Below, in pieces: positions 1-11,128 of a DNA stretch of 64,000 bases. The stretch is from Aradus depressus (Eukaryota; Arthropoda; Insecta; Hemiptera; Aradidae), in the NCBI GenBank assembly GCA_963662175.1, contig OY759217.1:17176562-17240561 (forward strand). The letters are read 5' to 3'. Within the stretch, counting starts at the first letter, position 1. Every line of letters starts with the position of its first letter. A program made the position numbers and the translations under genes. Below the pieces are notes generated by a model. That model was not told the DNA's origin. It ran no database searches and saw nothing but the letters and a program-made list of their open reading frames with translations.

Positions 1-739
1 TTTTTTCAATTTTATCTAATGTAGATACTTCTTAAAACAGGGTTCAACTTTTTCGGGGTCTAACATACGATCATTGAAGAGGAATAATAAATTTTTTTTT
101 TACTGAGAAATGACAAAGCTCTTGTGAGCCCGAAGAAAAGTGGTGAGAATGGGGTTATATCCAGAGAAGTGACAAGGCAGTTCATGAATGAACCGTTGAA
201 AATAAACTGAAGAACTGAATGAACAAATTGGAGAACAGCTGATGAAACCTTCCAAATAGTAAGGTTATCTGAGAAGCAACCTTTCTGGCCAGCTCCTCAT
301 TTGAGCACAGTAACTCAATACCAGTAACTCCATCTCATGGAAATTATATCCACCTTAGTTACAGTAGCAACAAGTGTCACCCATTCAACACTATTTCATT
401 ACTCAACTTACAAAAATAACTTCTTATCAACATAATCCATCAATCATTATCACTTTTGTTTTTTTATCAATTATATATTGTTTATTTCTTTAAATATTTG
501 TATAAATATTTTCAAAATTATAAATTGAATAGCATTTCTAATAAATTTATTATCATTTTTTGTTATTTATTATTTTTTTCATTTTATGTAAAATAAGAAG
601 CAAATATCTATTTGGCTTTTTTCCAGGACCAAAGCTATCTATTTTTAAATAAGTTGATATGGTCTATTTTTCCCTATTCGTTTGGGTATCGCGTATCGTC
701 CTATAAATTTTTTTCTTCATTGTTGAACTCATTGTTTAT
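1..739. other. AT-rich non-coding DNA, no gene seen
   Basis: No exon, RNA gene or recognisable element seen on either strand. It lies upstream of the first located twinstar exon and could be intergenic DNA or the first twinstar intron. Confidence 0.5.
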
Positions 740-1285
740 TAAAAAATAAAGAAAAAGTTTGTTTTTTAAAAATGATGTCTATTTCACAAAATATATATAT
801 AAAATATGGGAGTAGTTTCGGTATTGCTACCATCTTCAGCCACGACTTAAAAAATACTAAATGAAAGTTCAACAAGTTTATAATTCTAATTGTCCCTTTT
901 CCAGCCCCCACGGGGTTTTTCTGCATTCCTTTTGTACATTTACATCTTAAATACATGAAAAACTTAAGAATAAATTGAAATCTTAATGATTAAGATTCAT
1001 TTTTAAATAGTATGTGCTGATATATATTTGTATTTTAATCAGTTCATACTATTTCGAAATGTTTCTTTTTATTATTAAGATTTCAATTTATGTTTTCAAA
1101 ACGTTACTGTACAAGAGGGACAGGAAAAAACTCCGTGGGAGCTGGAAAAGGGATAGTTAGGATTGTAAACTGGATGGTGGCTGAAGATACCGAAAGTAGA
1201 CCAAAATATGGATTTTGTATATATTTTGTGAAATTGACAATATATATATTTTTTTTTTTAACGTACGTTCTTCTTTATTTTTTAT
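740..1285. repeat. Foldback element: large imperfect inverted repeat
   Basis: Two arms of roughly 250 bp face each other around about position 1028. The left arm (about 755-1020) read on the - strand and the right arm (about 1035-1275) read on the + strand share the same order of blocks. One block can be read as similar peptides in both arms (GAGKGTIRIIN on -, GAGKGIVRIVN on +), but these look incidental. Both arms carry a CTGAAGA...GAAA motif (- strand 839-816; + strand 1181-1194). A third, single-arm copy lies at 35865-36000. No transposase is visible, so this is a non-autonomous foldback or MITE-like element. Confidence 0.65.
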
Positions 1286-2748
1286 TAAGTGTTTCACAAT
1301 GTCTCTGCAAAAAAAATGTTAAGTATCTTTGTTTATTCCTAGGTCTAACAATAGTCATACGATAAGGATATACCAAAATCATATTTGTATACTTATCAGC
1401 AAATAGCTAGATAAAACTTTTCTATTTTTTAATTGGATTTCAGAACCTAAAAGAACATTTTATTTCGAATAATCGTATTGACATAGTTCTTGTATAAAAA
1501 ATGGCTTATTTGATGAGTAATTCACTAGAGTTAATAACCAATTATATAAAATAGTAATATTTTCCCACAGACCTCAAAATACGATGAGAACGACTGAAAT
1601 CAATCATCGGACAACTATCGACATTATCACTTGAGAGCAAAATTCAGGTATACAATACCATACTAAAACTCATCTGGACTTACAGTATAGATATGGTGAT
1701 CAGCCAAAAAATAAACAGTGTCTTTAATAATTACATAATACTACGCCACGGACGTCGCCGGATTCCTCTCCAATTAAGAGCAGTGGGGGGAACTGTCTAA
1801 TCCCCACATCACGATTCCTCTTGGACGAAGTTGAGTGCTCTCAACCGAATGGCAGGATTCCTCTCAGTTGTGTAGGGAATAAGTAAATAATAAAGTTCAT
1901 ATCACATACTTAATATAAATTGTAGGGGCGTAATAGCCGGCGTTCCGCCGGCGGGACGATGTGTCTGCCCCTCTCCTTAGTTTCTAAGCTATGAGGACAA
2001 TTCAGGTTAAATAATTTTATTATATAAATAATAATGTGAACACTGACCTTGACACTGGGACACTGAGCAACGGATGATTTCCAGACGGATGCGTGAATGG
2101 TGAGGAAGGGGTGGTGACGGAAAGTAAACAAGATCATAGGTGAGAGGAAACCTGCCATGGGCTAAACGCAATCAAAACTGCACATAGAGGAATCGTGGAG
2201 GTCGGAGAGGAATCGTGGATCTCCCTACGCCACATACAGTGTCCATTCATTACATCATACTACGCCACAGAGCCGATGCGCCATTTGTCCTTAATCCCAT
2301 TTATACCCTCTGTTATCAGGATACGCTATTAGAATTTACTCGTCTCTATCATCACGCCCAAATGCACTTATTCAACAATTATCCACAAACAAGCTCCCCA
2401 CAAATCCACCACGATGCCTCAAGCGGTGGCAGAGGGTACATGTACTGCAGCAGTACAACCTCCCACCACATGTCTTTCCTACCAAATCATCCCACTTGCT
2501 AATGACAAATATATGTTGTAAATATGTTAAAAAATAAATATTTTTCTTTTTTTCCTCTTTCATTTAAGATGGTCGTAATTATATTCTGACAGTGACTTTT
2601 GCGACTTATAGCTAGAGTACAAAATGGAATATTACATAATTTATAATATTCATCAAGTAATTTTCGCATATATATTCTTTATTTTAGGGTTGTGGAAGAC
2701 TATTTTTCTTAATTTATAATTTGTATTGTTTATTTTTGTAATTATTGT
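1286..2748. other. Non-coding DNA upstream of twinstar exon 2
   Basis: No convincing exon. The block ATACTACGCCAC occurs near 1739 and again near 2261, suggesting an old duplication. An ATG followed directly by a donor-like sequence (ATG 2097-2099, then GTGAGG) is a weak candidate for the start-codon-only first exon expected for twinstar; nothing else in the sequence supports it. Confidence 0.3.
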
Positions 2749-2905
2749 GGCTTTAACTACGAGGTCATATCGCAACCAGTATGCGGTTTCGTGGCTGGTG
2801 GACGGGAGTCTGATTCTATTCCTTGGGAATCCTAAATTTTGCCTACTTATGTTTATTAGGGTTCTTTAAAGAGTACCTGACATCGCGCAGGCTCTACAGC
2901 CATCT
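2749..2905 (-). repeat. SINE fragment, 3' part, degenerate
   Basis: On the - strand it matches the 3' body of the tRNA-derived SINE seen in full at 53990-54315: the blocks for CTGTACGATGTCAGG, the CACCAGAG region and the terminal GATATGACCTCGTAGTT are all present in diverged form. The tRNA-like head is missing. Confidence 0.6.
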
Positions 2906-3327
2906 AGCGCCCCCCTTGTATCCCGAGCTCTCTCGGCGTGCCGAAGAAATTAAGGTGGGCTGGGAATGACCGCCGATTGTCGCAGATGGACGGCGGTGGT
3001 CGCTCCTAGCCGACCACAGCAACAGAATTATTATATTTTTTGCTTTCATTAAACTTTTCAGAATTCTGGTTAGGCAGACTCAATTTAAGAGCATCCTCAG
3101 TTGTTTTTCTTGTATTATTGATATTTGGGGTCTATAGTACTATAGTCAGGCCCAGCCTTGATTCTTTATTGTGACAATGTTCTAAATTTGGTGTCATTCT
3201 GTATCCCAGGTGGATGTGTCTAGCCAGCGGTGTGAATGATATGTTATGTGTTCAAATTAATAAATTATTGAAATTTGATTACATTTTTATGTGATTGTTT
3301 ATTAATCATTTTACTTTTTGTCTACAG

Positions 3328-6300
3328 GCTTCGGGAGTCACAGTTTCGGACGCATGTAAAACAACCTACGAAGAGATTAAAAAAGATAAGAAACATCGCT
3401 ATGTTGTCTTTTTCATTCGAGACGAAAAACAGATAGACGTCGAAGTTGTTGGTAAGTCAAATTTAACAATACATTGTCACTAAGAATACAAAAAGATCTT
3501 ATAAATCACGATTAATTTCTCACGAGTTTTTACAGTAATTGATTAGTAGTAGAAAAGTAATACCTAAATATTTTTTGTCCTGACTTATATAAGTTTCAAG
3601 AGGGCGCCGGTAGCTCAGTGGTATGCGTGCTTGCTTTCTGAGCTCAAGGTCGTGGGTTCGAAACCCGACCGAGGCCCTCAGTTTATTTTATCTGGGAGGT
3701 AAAATAAACTTAAGCACGCCGTCCTTCGGATGGGACGTTAAGCGATGGTCCCGAGCCTGTACGATGTCAGGTACTCGTTAAAGACCCTTGCCCTAGGTGA
3801 ATAAAAATTTAGGTCTCCCACAGTAGAGTCGGGATCATGTCCACCAGAGTGACGGAAGAGCGCTCTGGTAGTAGGCGATATGACCTCGTAGTTTAAGACC
3901 GGGCATGAGTCACTAACTAATCTTAGTATATGAAAACTACCGCCAAAATGCTTGATGAAATTGTCTCAATTGTACACTGTTCATTTTCTTTTTGGCGAAT
4001 ATAAAAATCGAATTGTTATTCACAGACAAGTGTCGACGATATGACGTTGTCTGGGGCTTATTATATTCAACATTTAATGTTTATATTAGAAAACGTCCCA
4101 CAGTAGAGTCAGGCTCATGTCCACCAGAGTGAGGAAAGGGCGCTCTGGTAGTAGGCGATATGACCTCGTGATACATCCCTCTTTAGATGTTACAAATGGG
4201 ATGTTGAGGTCATTATGCAATGTGAGGTTGTGAACGTAAAATGGCTCGACGGCAAGATGGCGTAGTATAATAGATTGTATGGTCTGAAGACGTTGTATGT
4301 TTGATTTGTTGGCCGATCCCCATATCTTGATGCCATAAGTCCAGATGGGTTTTAGTATCGTGTTGTATATTGGTAAGAATAAAAATAAAATATATAATTT
4401 GATGTGGTCATTACAGGACTTTCATATAACAGAAACGTATATAAAAGTAGGGCTGAGACTTGAGAATAGTGTTACCTTCCTTGAGGCTTCACAGAGGACG
4501 GGAGACAACAACGAAGAGGGAGAAGGAGTTGGATATTGATGAGAAGGGAGATGCGCCGCCCTTATTGCCTCAACTCTCAACTACGAGAACCTTTGTACCT
4601 CCGCCAAACGCTTGTCTCCAATAATACAATATTCATTGTCTTTTTGGCGAATATAAATTGAATTTTTATTCGTAGACAAATGTCCCATTGAGTGTAACCT
4701 TGTCAAATGACTGTTTATATCTGAAGGATTCTGTTGATACTATTATTGTGATTGGTTGCAGGGGACCGTAATGCCGCCTACGACCAGTTCCTGGAGGACC
4801 TCCAGAAGGGAGGCACCGGAGAGTGCCGCTATGGCCTCTTTGACTTTGAGTACACGCACCAGTGTCAAGGAACTTCCGAGGTTAGTCTAATTTGTATAAT
4901 TTTAACTTCACTTGTTTTCTTGCTCCTATATTTTCTCATATATCACAAACAAAAATTGTAACCTCCCGATTTGTAGGTTAACTAATGTCCTTATTAGGAA
5001 CGGCACTAAAGATGTAAATTCCAGCTGAAATAGGTACAATTTCTAAGTTTCCTTAGGCCTGGGGCACACTTGCAATTTTCAGTTGAACAACTGTTTAGTC
5101 GCAGTTGCATGGTTTTGGGCACTGGTTGGTTGCGTTGTGTGCCCTTGAGATAAGAAGAAAGTTTCTCCTATTCTAAAAAGACTTGTTCGCAAATTCTGTA
5201 CAGTACTTCTGTATTGACTGCCTGTTACTATGTTCGGGTAAACTTTTGTTATAAATTGCCGGCCTTTCCCGAATTAATTCAATGAATTTTTCTGTACAAT
5301 GGAATAAAATGTAAATGTATTTCCGTGGAATAGATTATAATGTAATACATTATAATATTATCAATACAAAATAATAATTAAAATGTTTTAAAAGTTTAAT
5401 CACCTTCCATTTTGTCGTAGGAATATTTGCAAATGTTGTGAATCTAGATCTACACATGTACAACCTGCCACTGTTTGATTGCAAGTGAGCTCACCACCAT
5501 TCAATCTAATGTGTCACAAGGCGATTGCGCAACTAGTTGCAACTAAGAAGTTTGAGCCAGACCACAAACTCTTTAGTTGCTGCAACTGGTTAATCAGTTT
5601 TAGTTGCATGTGTGCGCAGGTCCATAGCACTTCATATGACACAAAGATGTAATCAAACAGTTGCTCAACTGAAAATTGCAAGTGTGCCCCAGGCCGTTTC
5701 GTAATTGAAATTTATCTCGCTTTGCGTTTCTCAACGTCTGTAACTATGAATGGAGGAGAGGCCCTTTAATTAAAATCTGAACACATTTTTCTCAATAAGT
5801 TTCATTATATATTATTTTGAAGTGATACCAAGTCTAGTCTTATTTCAAAATAGTTCACACCATGTACAAGCAGGACCACAGCAAAACAAACGACTACCCG
5901 GTCCGGAAAATTTAACTATGAAGTCATATCGCCTACAACCGGGTCGCTCTGGTGGACATAAACCGGACTCAGTTGTGGAAGTCCTAAATTTTGGCTACCT
6001 AGGGTAGAAGTGTTTAACGAATACCTGACATCCCACAGGCTTCTCCGGTTCCGACCCGCGACCTTGAGCTCAGTAGACTAGCATGCTACATCTGATGTAC
6101 CTCTTTTGTTACTATATATATTTTTTTGAGATTCGCCCACCATCTCGGCACATGCGCTCCCGCCTTCATTCGTAGTGCACTATTATTTGAACTGATTTGA
6201 AAAACAATGTTATAAAGTAATGGTCTCTCTTTTAAATGTTATGTGAGGACATTTCGTCAATAATCGATGGTTTTACTAATGATTTTTTGTTTTCTACAGG

Positions 6301-8659
6301 CTTCTAAGAAGCAGAAATTGTTCCTAATGTCATGGTGCCCAGACACTGCCAAAGTGAAGAAGAAGATGTTGTACTCTTCTAGCTTCGACGCCCTTAAAAA
6401 GTCATTAGTTGGTGTACAGAAGTATATACAGGTAAGGTATCACAGTATACGAGATGTGTTCAAAAAATAATGAGATTTTTCGGTTCTTGAAAAGAATTTT
6501 ATTTATTCGTCTACATCAATGTTATCCCCTTCAAAATAGTCCTCATTAGATATTATACACTTATGCCAGCGCTTCTTCCAATACCCGAAACACTTCTGAA
6601 ACTCGATCTTTGGGATAGCATTTAGCTCTCTCAGCGATGCGCTTTTAATATCTTCTATGCTTGTGAAACGATGACCCTTTAAAATTCTCTTTATTGTTGG
6701 GAACAGAAAAAAGTCACGCGGAGCCATGTCGGGCGAATATGGGCATCATTACAGTGTTGTTTTTGGCCAAAAAGTCACAAACAAGCAATTAAGTGTGAGC
6801 AGGTGCATTATCGTGGTGCCAGGAATTGTTTCGCCACAAATCCGGGCGTTTTTTTCGGATTGCTTCACGCAAACGGCGTTGCACTTGTAGGTAGTACTCC
6901 TTATTGATCGTTTGACCTTTTGGCAAGAACTCATGGGGCACTATGCCGTTAAAATCGAAAAACACAATGAGCATGACCTTCACATTCGACCGCACTTGTC
7001 GAGCTTTTTTACCACTCGTAAACCCTAGTTTTACTCATAGCAGACTCACCAAAAGCAGTATTTAACATTTCTAAAACTTTGCTGCACATTATTCCATTCA
7101 TATAGCAAAATTTAATGCAAATTCTCAGATCCATTTTGTAAACAAATAAATTATCGCCGATCGTACCAAAACACATGTAACCTCTTTGACAGCTGACAAC
7201 AGACTAAACATCCGGTTTGGCTAACAATGTACAGATACTTTTAGACATGTTTATCAAACATAACGAAAAAATCGCGCGAATCTGACTTAATACGACGCGC
7301 GAAATTACAAAATTCCCGTTCCTTTTTGAAACACCTCGTATAATGAAGAAAAAAATTTTTTGTTTATGTTGTCAGCACTTTTAGCACTTTCGTTGTAAAA
7401 ACAAGAAAGGTATAAGTGCCGGGCGTTATGTGACATACCACTCTGAGGGACCTCAATTATTGAAATTTCTTTAGAACTAACTAACGTAGGTTGTGTTTCG
7501 GCATCCGAAATTTTAGGGAATGGATACGTGACGAGAGGGCCTCAAATACCTTTACATTGAAATCTACAAAATATTTTGTGCTCATGTTCATGTGACACCC
7601 AAAATTTACTATATACAGCCGGGTAGCAACATACAAGTTTCTCTGTGTTATTGTAATTTACAAAAAATACCTTATTAAATTTGTATTTTTGTCAGAGAGA
7701 GAAGGAAGGGGGATAGTGAATCCCGTCCAGTGGGAGTTTTATTTCATATATGAAACTTCTCTCCTGGGTCCATAAATGTTTGTAAATAACGTCGGAAATA
7801 TAGCCCGCCCCGTCGTGTCAAGATGAAAATGGTATAATTTATAAATTATCAACCTAGGCCACGTGGCACACGAAATTTACTATATATCGAGGTGGACGGG
7901 CTGGACAGTACTTCTAAGTTCTTAAAATTTTAGAAAATGTCAAATTATTTCTAGAATCATGTAACTTAGAAAAACAAATGTCATTTGGGGAGGGAGGGAG
8001 ATCACGCATTAGTCTCTTGCCCACCAACCATTCCTACTTTACCTTTGCGGTAAGGGATTCTCGAACCTATTGGCTGGGTGACTGTATACACGCAACACTG
8101 TCAAGGTGGCGAATGGCAAGCAACACGAACTGTTATGTCTTGGACTTGCCTATCTGTGACAGCTTAATAACGAAATGTCGCAGAGCAATTTGGGGTTGAA
8201 GGATGCTGAAACCATAAATGAGTGATACTTTATTTATTATGTTTCGGTTGATCGGATTAGGCTGGCTATGTGGCATCTAAACATTTTGAACGGAAGGTGG
8301 AGTTGTGGGGCCTCCCCGCCCTCATATAAACATGAGTAGACTTAAACGAAATGCGGTAGTCCGTGCAAAGTTTGTGGGAAACCCAATAATTGGTCTAAAT
8401 AAAAAGATGTTGAAAGTTTCTGCCTGGTAACTTTCATTCATTTTGTTCCAATATTCAGATGGTTCTACTCCATGCGTTTTTTTTTTTTTTTTTTTTTTTT
8501 TTCTATAATTAAAACTATTATATTTATTATAAATGTTTCCACGTTTCAGGACTATTAACAATTAAGTTGACCAAAAATGTTTGTTTGCAGGCAACGGATT
8601 TGTCCGAAGCATCACAGGAGGCAGTTGAAGAGAAACTTCGTGCAACGGACAGGCAATAA
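3328..8659 (+). CDS. tsr: Twinstar: cofilin/actin-depolymerising factor
   Basis: Severs and depolymerises F-actin in the cytoplasm. Four coding exons are resolved: 3328-3451, 4762-4880, 6300-6431 and 8591-8659 (TAA 8657-8659), all with GT-AG borders that keep phase. They encode 147 residues starting ASGVTVSD. The family is 148 aa, and its first exon holds only the ATG, so that exon must lie further upstream and was not located. The single ADF-H domain covers nearly all of the protein; the actin-binding long helix (MSWCPDTAKVKKKM) is intact and the C-terminus is EEKLRATDRQ, as in other insects. Introns carry a SINE and LINE fragment (intron after exon 3328-3451), a TIR element (next intron) and a mariner (last intron). 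A 3' UTR with several AATAAA motifs follows. Identification is near certain; only the start exon is missing. Confidence 0.96.
3602..3912 (+). repeat. tRNA-derived SINE, near full length
   Basis: The tRNA-like head has an A-box region (TAGCTCAGTGGTATGCGT) and a perfect B-box (GGGTTCGAAACCC). An unrelated body of about 230 bp follows and ends GATATGACCTCGTAG...CATGAGTCA. Inserted in the twinstar intron 3452-4761, sense orientation. Same family as 53990-54315, 33697-34014 and 41886-42208. An internal Pol III promoter is inferred from the boxes. Confidence 0.85.
4097..4171 (+). repeat. SINE 3'-end fragment
   Basis: Repeats the terminal part of the SINE family (CCCACAGTAGAGTC through GATATGACCTCGTG) without the head. 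Confidence 0.7.
4185..4380 (-). pseudogene. Jockey/R1-type LINE fragment (region after the RT domain)
   Basis: The - strand reads through about 64 codons without a stop. They contain ILKPIWTYGIKIWGSA, then QRLQTIQSIILR and LHNDLNIPFV, the typical region C-terminal to the reverse transcriptase of arthropod non-LTR elements. No rest of the element is attached. It sits between SINE pieces in a twinstar intron, antisense to the gene. Confidence 0.75.
5056..5695. mobile_element. TIR element (MITE-like), 640 bp
   Basis: Terminal inverted repeats of about 40 bp: GGCCTGGGGCACACTTGCAA at the left end and its near-exact reverse complement ending at 5695. The interior is rich in the word AGTTGCA/TGCAACT in both orientations, giving nested hairpins. 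No transposase. Flanks do not give a clean target duplication. Located in the twinstar intron 4881-6299. Confidence 0.7.
5835..6090 (-). repeat. SINE copies, degenerate composite
   Basis: From about 5897 to 6090 the - strand matches the tRNA-derived SINE (head with CTGAGCTCAAGGTCGCGGGT, body ending ATATGACTTCATAGTT). The adjoining 5835-5890 matches the tail of another SINE copy at 18500-18560 (CTTGTACATGGTGTGAACTA-like). Confidence 0.6.
6448..7340 (-). mobile_element. Mariner, internally deleted and frameshifted
   Basis: The element is 893 bp, flanked by TA (6446-6447, 7341-7342). Inverted ends: TACGAGATGTGTTCAAAAA at the left and TACGAGGTGTTTCAAAAA on the - strand at the right. The - strand holds the C-terminal half of a mariner transposase in at least three pieces: 6995-6789 with the HDNAPAHT motif (second catalytic Asp), a short piece near 6780-6730, and 6727-6503 with APRDFFLFP (third catalytic region). 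The N-terminal DNA-binding half is absent (full mariners are about 1.3 kb), so the copy is dead. It lies 16 bp after the twinstar splice donor at 6432. Confidence 0.88.
7343..8590. other. Rest of last twinstar intron
   Basis: No gene seen. About 7400-7870 has the look of an old dispersed repeat (recurring AAATTTACTATATA blocks near 7606 and 7876), but no named family is recognised. A T-run of about 26 lies at 8478-8504, 87 bp before the acceptor of the last exon. Confidence 0.4.
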
Positions 8660-11128
8660 AATGGAGACTAAGACTCCGAGTCGTCATCAAACAACAATAT
8701 TCAACAACAGAGAGAGAAAGAGTGAGGAGAGAGTGTGAGAGAGTCAACATTAAATTATGAAAGAACGCAAAAAAATAAAATAAAATAATAAAAAAAGTCA
8801 AAAGAAACAAAAAAATATCTGTTGAAAAATAATACCGATATCTTTAAGGAAACTCGGTCTGGAAGGAAAATTTAAATAAAATCCCTAGTGTTTGTTGAAG
8901 GATGTTAATTGAGACAAGCATGTAGTGGCGCCCCCCCTGCCCCCCGACTATTCCAGTATAAATATCCCCCCTCCCGCCCCTCTCCTACCGCCCTCTACTT
9001 CCCACTCAAATTGTTGTTTCGCAAACACCACACTACATATACATATATTGAATATAGTGAAGGAAAAAAATCGAAAAATATATATGGAGTCGTGTTTTTT
9101 TTGTTTTTTCTTTTTATTTCAGCATTTACCGATCCATTATTATTATTAATTATATAAATTTTATTTTTGCTCAGTTTCGTATATTTCTTTATTATTTTTC
9201 ATTTATAGAATCTTGTACTTGTCGGTGATGAACATGACATGTTTTTGAATTCAAAAACGATATATATTAATCGTTCTGTAGATGTATTTTTATTTCTTCT
9301 TTCATATATACATCAGGCTGAATATTATATAAATTTTATTTCTATGCAGTATTTATTTATTCACCCGTCTCATCAGATATCTCATATACATGATACATAT
9401 AAATTAGGTATAGATTTGCTCTTTATTTATGAAAAGCTGTCCCATAAATAATAAAATATGTCTTTTTAATACACATCTTATGTGCTAATAAAAGTTTTTT
9501 TTACTCAAAGTATTTTTTTTTTATTGCTTTAATTTTAATTCATCGTAGTATTTTATGAGAACAAGTTGAACTGTTTTTTTTTTTGTGATCTGTTCCTATT
9601 TTGTTCCACATTCGTAATCGAGAAAGTGGACAGTAACAAAATCGTAAATAAGGAACACAATAAAAGATGTATGATTGTATTCAAGGAATGGAATAGACGA
9701 AAATAACAAACAAAGGGGATTTATTAAATAATGGAAAAGAACAGGATTTAATAAGAATACGTCCTTTGCGAAGAAAGAAATACTAGCTAGAATTAATTAT
9801 GATATGGTTTACTACATTAAAAGTTCTTTACATTAAGAACCTCAAATTCATCAACCATAATTTTATGAATAGTTTTTGAGATGAATGAATTAAGGACGTA
9901 TTAAATGTGTATCTTTCGCCCTTCTTTCCGAATGGGAACAGGCTCGATTGGAGAAGTGAGTGTCCGATAACAGCCAGTTGTCTGTTGGACAAAAATAAAG
10001 GAAAATGCAACATTGACATTAAAATGTTTTATTATGAAATAATTTACAAGAGATATATACCGACATACATTTTTACAAAATATGTAAATAAAACATACAT
10101 ATTTACAAAATATATATATCGATGCAGATAACTCAGAAGTGGTATATCTCAAAATTATTGATTTTTGAGAAAACGTATTTGAAAGTTTCGTTTCGCTTCT
10201 TAAAAAATAGCTTTCTGAACTTCTTGTTTCGTTTCATATTATTGGAATGCAACTACATTTATGAAGGTTCATAAATCAGTACTAAGACATTTTCAATTAT
10301 CATGTTTCTGAAACTAAACATTTGGGAAAAAATAAAAATTCTATAACAGGTTATGTATATTTTAAACCCTCAATTTTGTTTTTTCAGTTATCCGAGTTCA
10401 GAGTATGAAGTGGGTTAAAACTTAAATAAGAAAATAACTCAAAAATGAGTTTTTTTTGTTGTCCCACTTCTGAACTACGTGTATCGAACTATATATATAC
10501 GTGTCAAAATGTGGCGGGTCGAAATATTGCTGATTATTTTTAGATCCCAAATTAGGTAATTTACGGAATGAAAGCAGGCTTTTTGTTTTATAACGCACAT
10601 TTGGAGAGCGTCCCAAGAGAGTTCTGCATGGCCATGTTCGGTGAAGATTTGAGGACCGCAAAAAGGGTATCGTAACCGTGAATACATTTTGAAATATTGG
10701 TAGGTTTATTAGAATTCATTAGAGATGGATATATATATAGCACAACGATGTAAAGCACTTGAAATGTAAATTAGTCATTTGAAAAGATTTTTGACATTGC
10801 TTGCATTGCCTATGAGGAATAATTTCCTTAAAATCATCATTAAAGCGCCATTTTGACACGAATGATGGTCGAAAAACCTTTCACATTACCCCTCTGTCTA
10901 ATGAAGATGACACCGAATCCCATTTCGAACAACCGTTCGTTCAAAAGTTACGGACGATGGTCACTTCATTCTGAACATACAGTATTAATATATATATAAC
11001 GCACTAAGTCAAAATAACTTGTGTTGCGTAAAAAGTAGATGACGGTGATTAGGTAACAGTCGGATGCCTAATATTTTCGTCAAGTCGTCACTGTTGAGGA
11101 TTGGTATGAAGATAATAATATTTTTACC
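8660..11128. other. 3' UTRs and intergenic space between convergent twinstar and LCMT2
   Basis: The twinstar 3' UTR starts at 8660; AATAAA-type signals occur near 8773, 8875 and 9490, so the UTR end is uncertain. Nothing else coding is seen; several short open stretches on both strands are AT-rich and show no family features. LCMT2 ends at 11129 on the other strand, so the two genes converge here. Confidence 0.5.

Noticed and set aside
1910..2563. Open frames around 1.9-2.6 kb as a small gene
   Set aside because: Low-complexity, overlapping on both strands, no domain, and repeated words suggest repeat DNA.
3602..3680. Possible true tRNA gene (A and B boxes present)
   Set aside because: The same head recurs many times attached to a common 240-bp body, and the cloverleaf is not complete; it is a SINE.
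9828..10152. Overlapping open frames near 10 kb
   Set aside because: AT-rich chance frames on both strands without similarity to any family I recognise.
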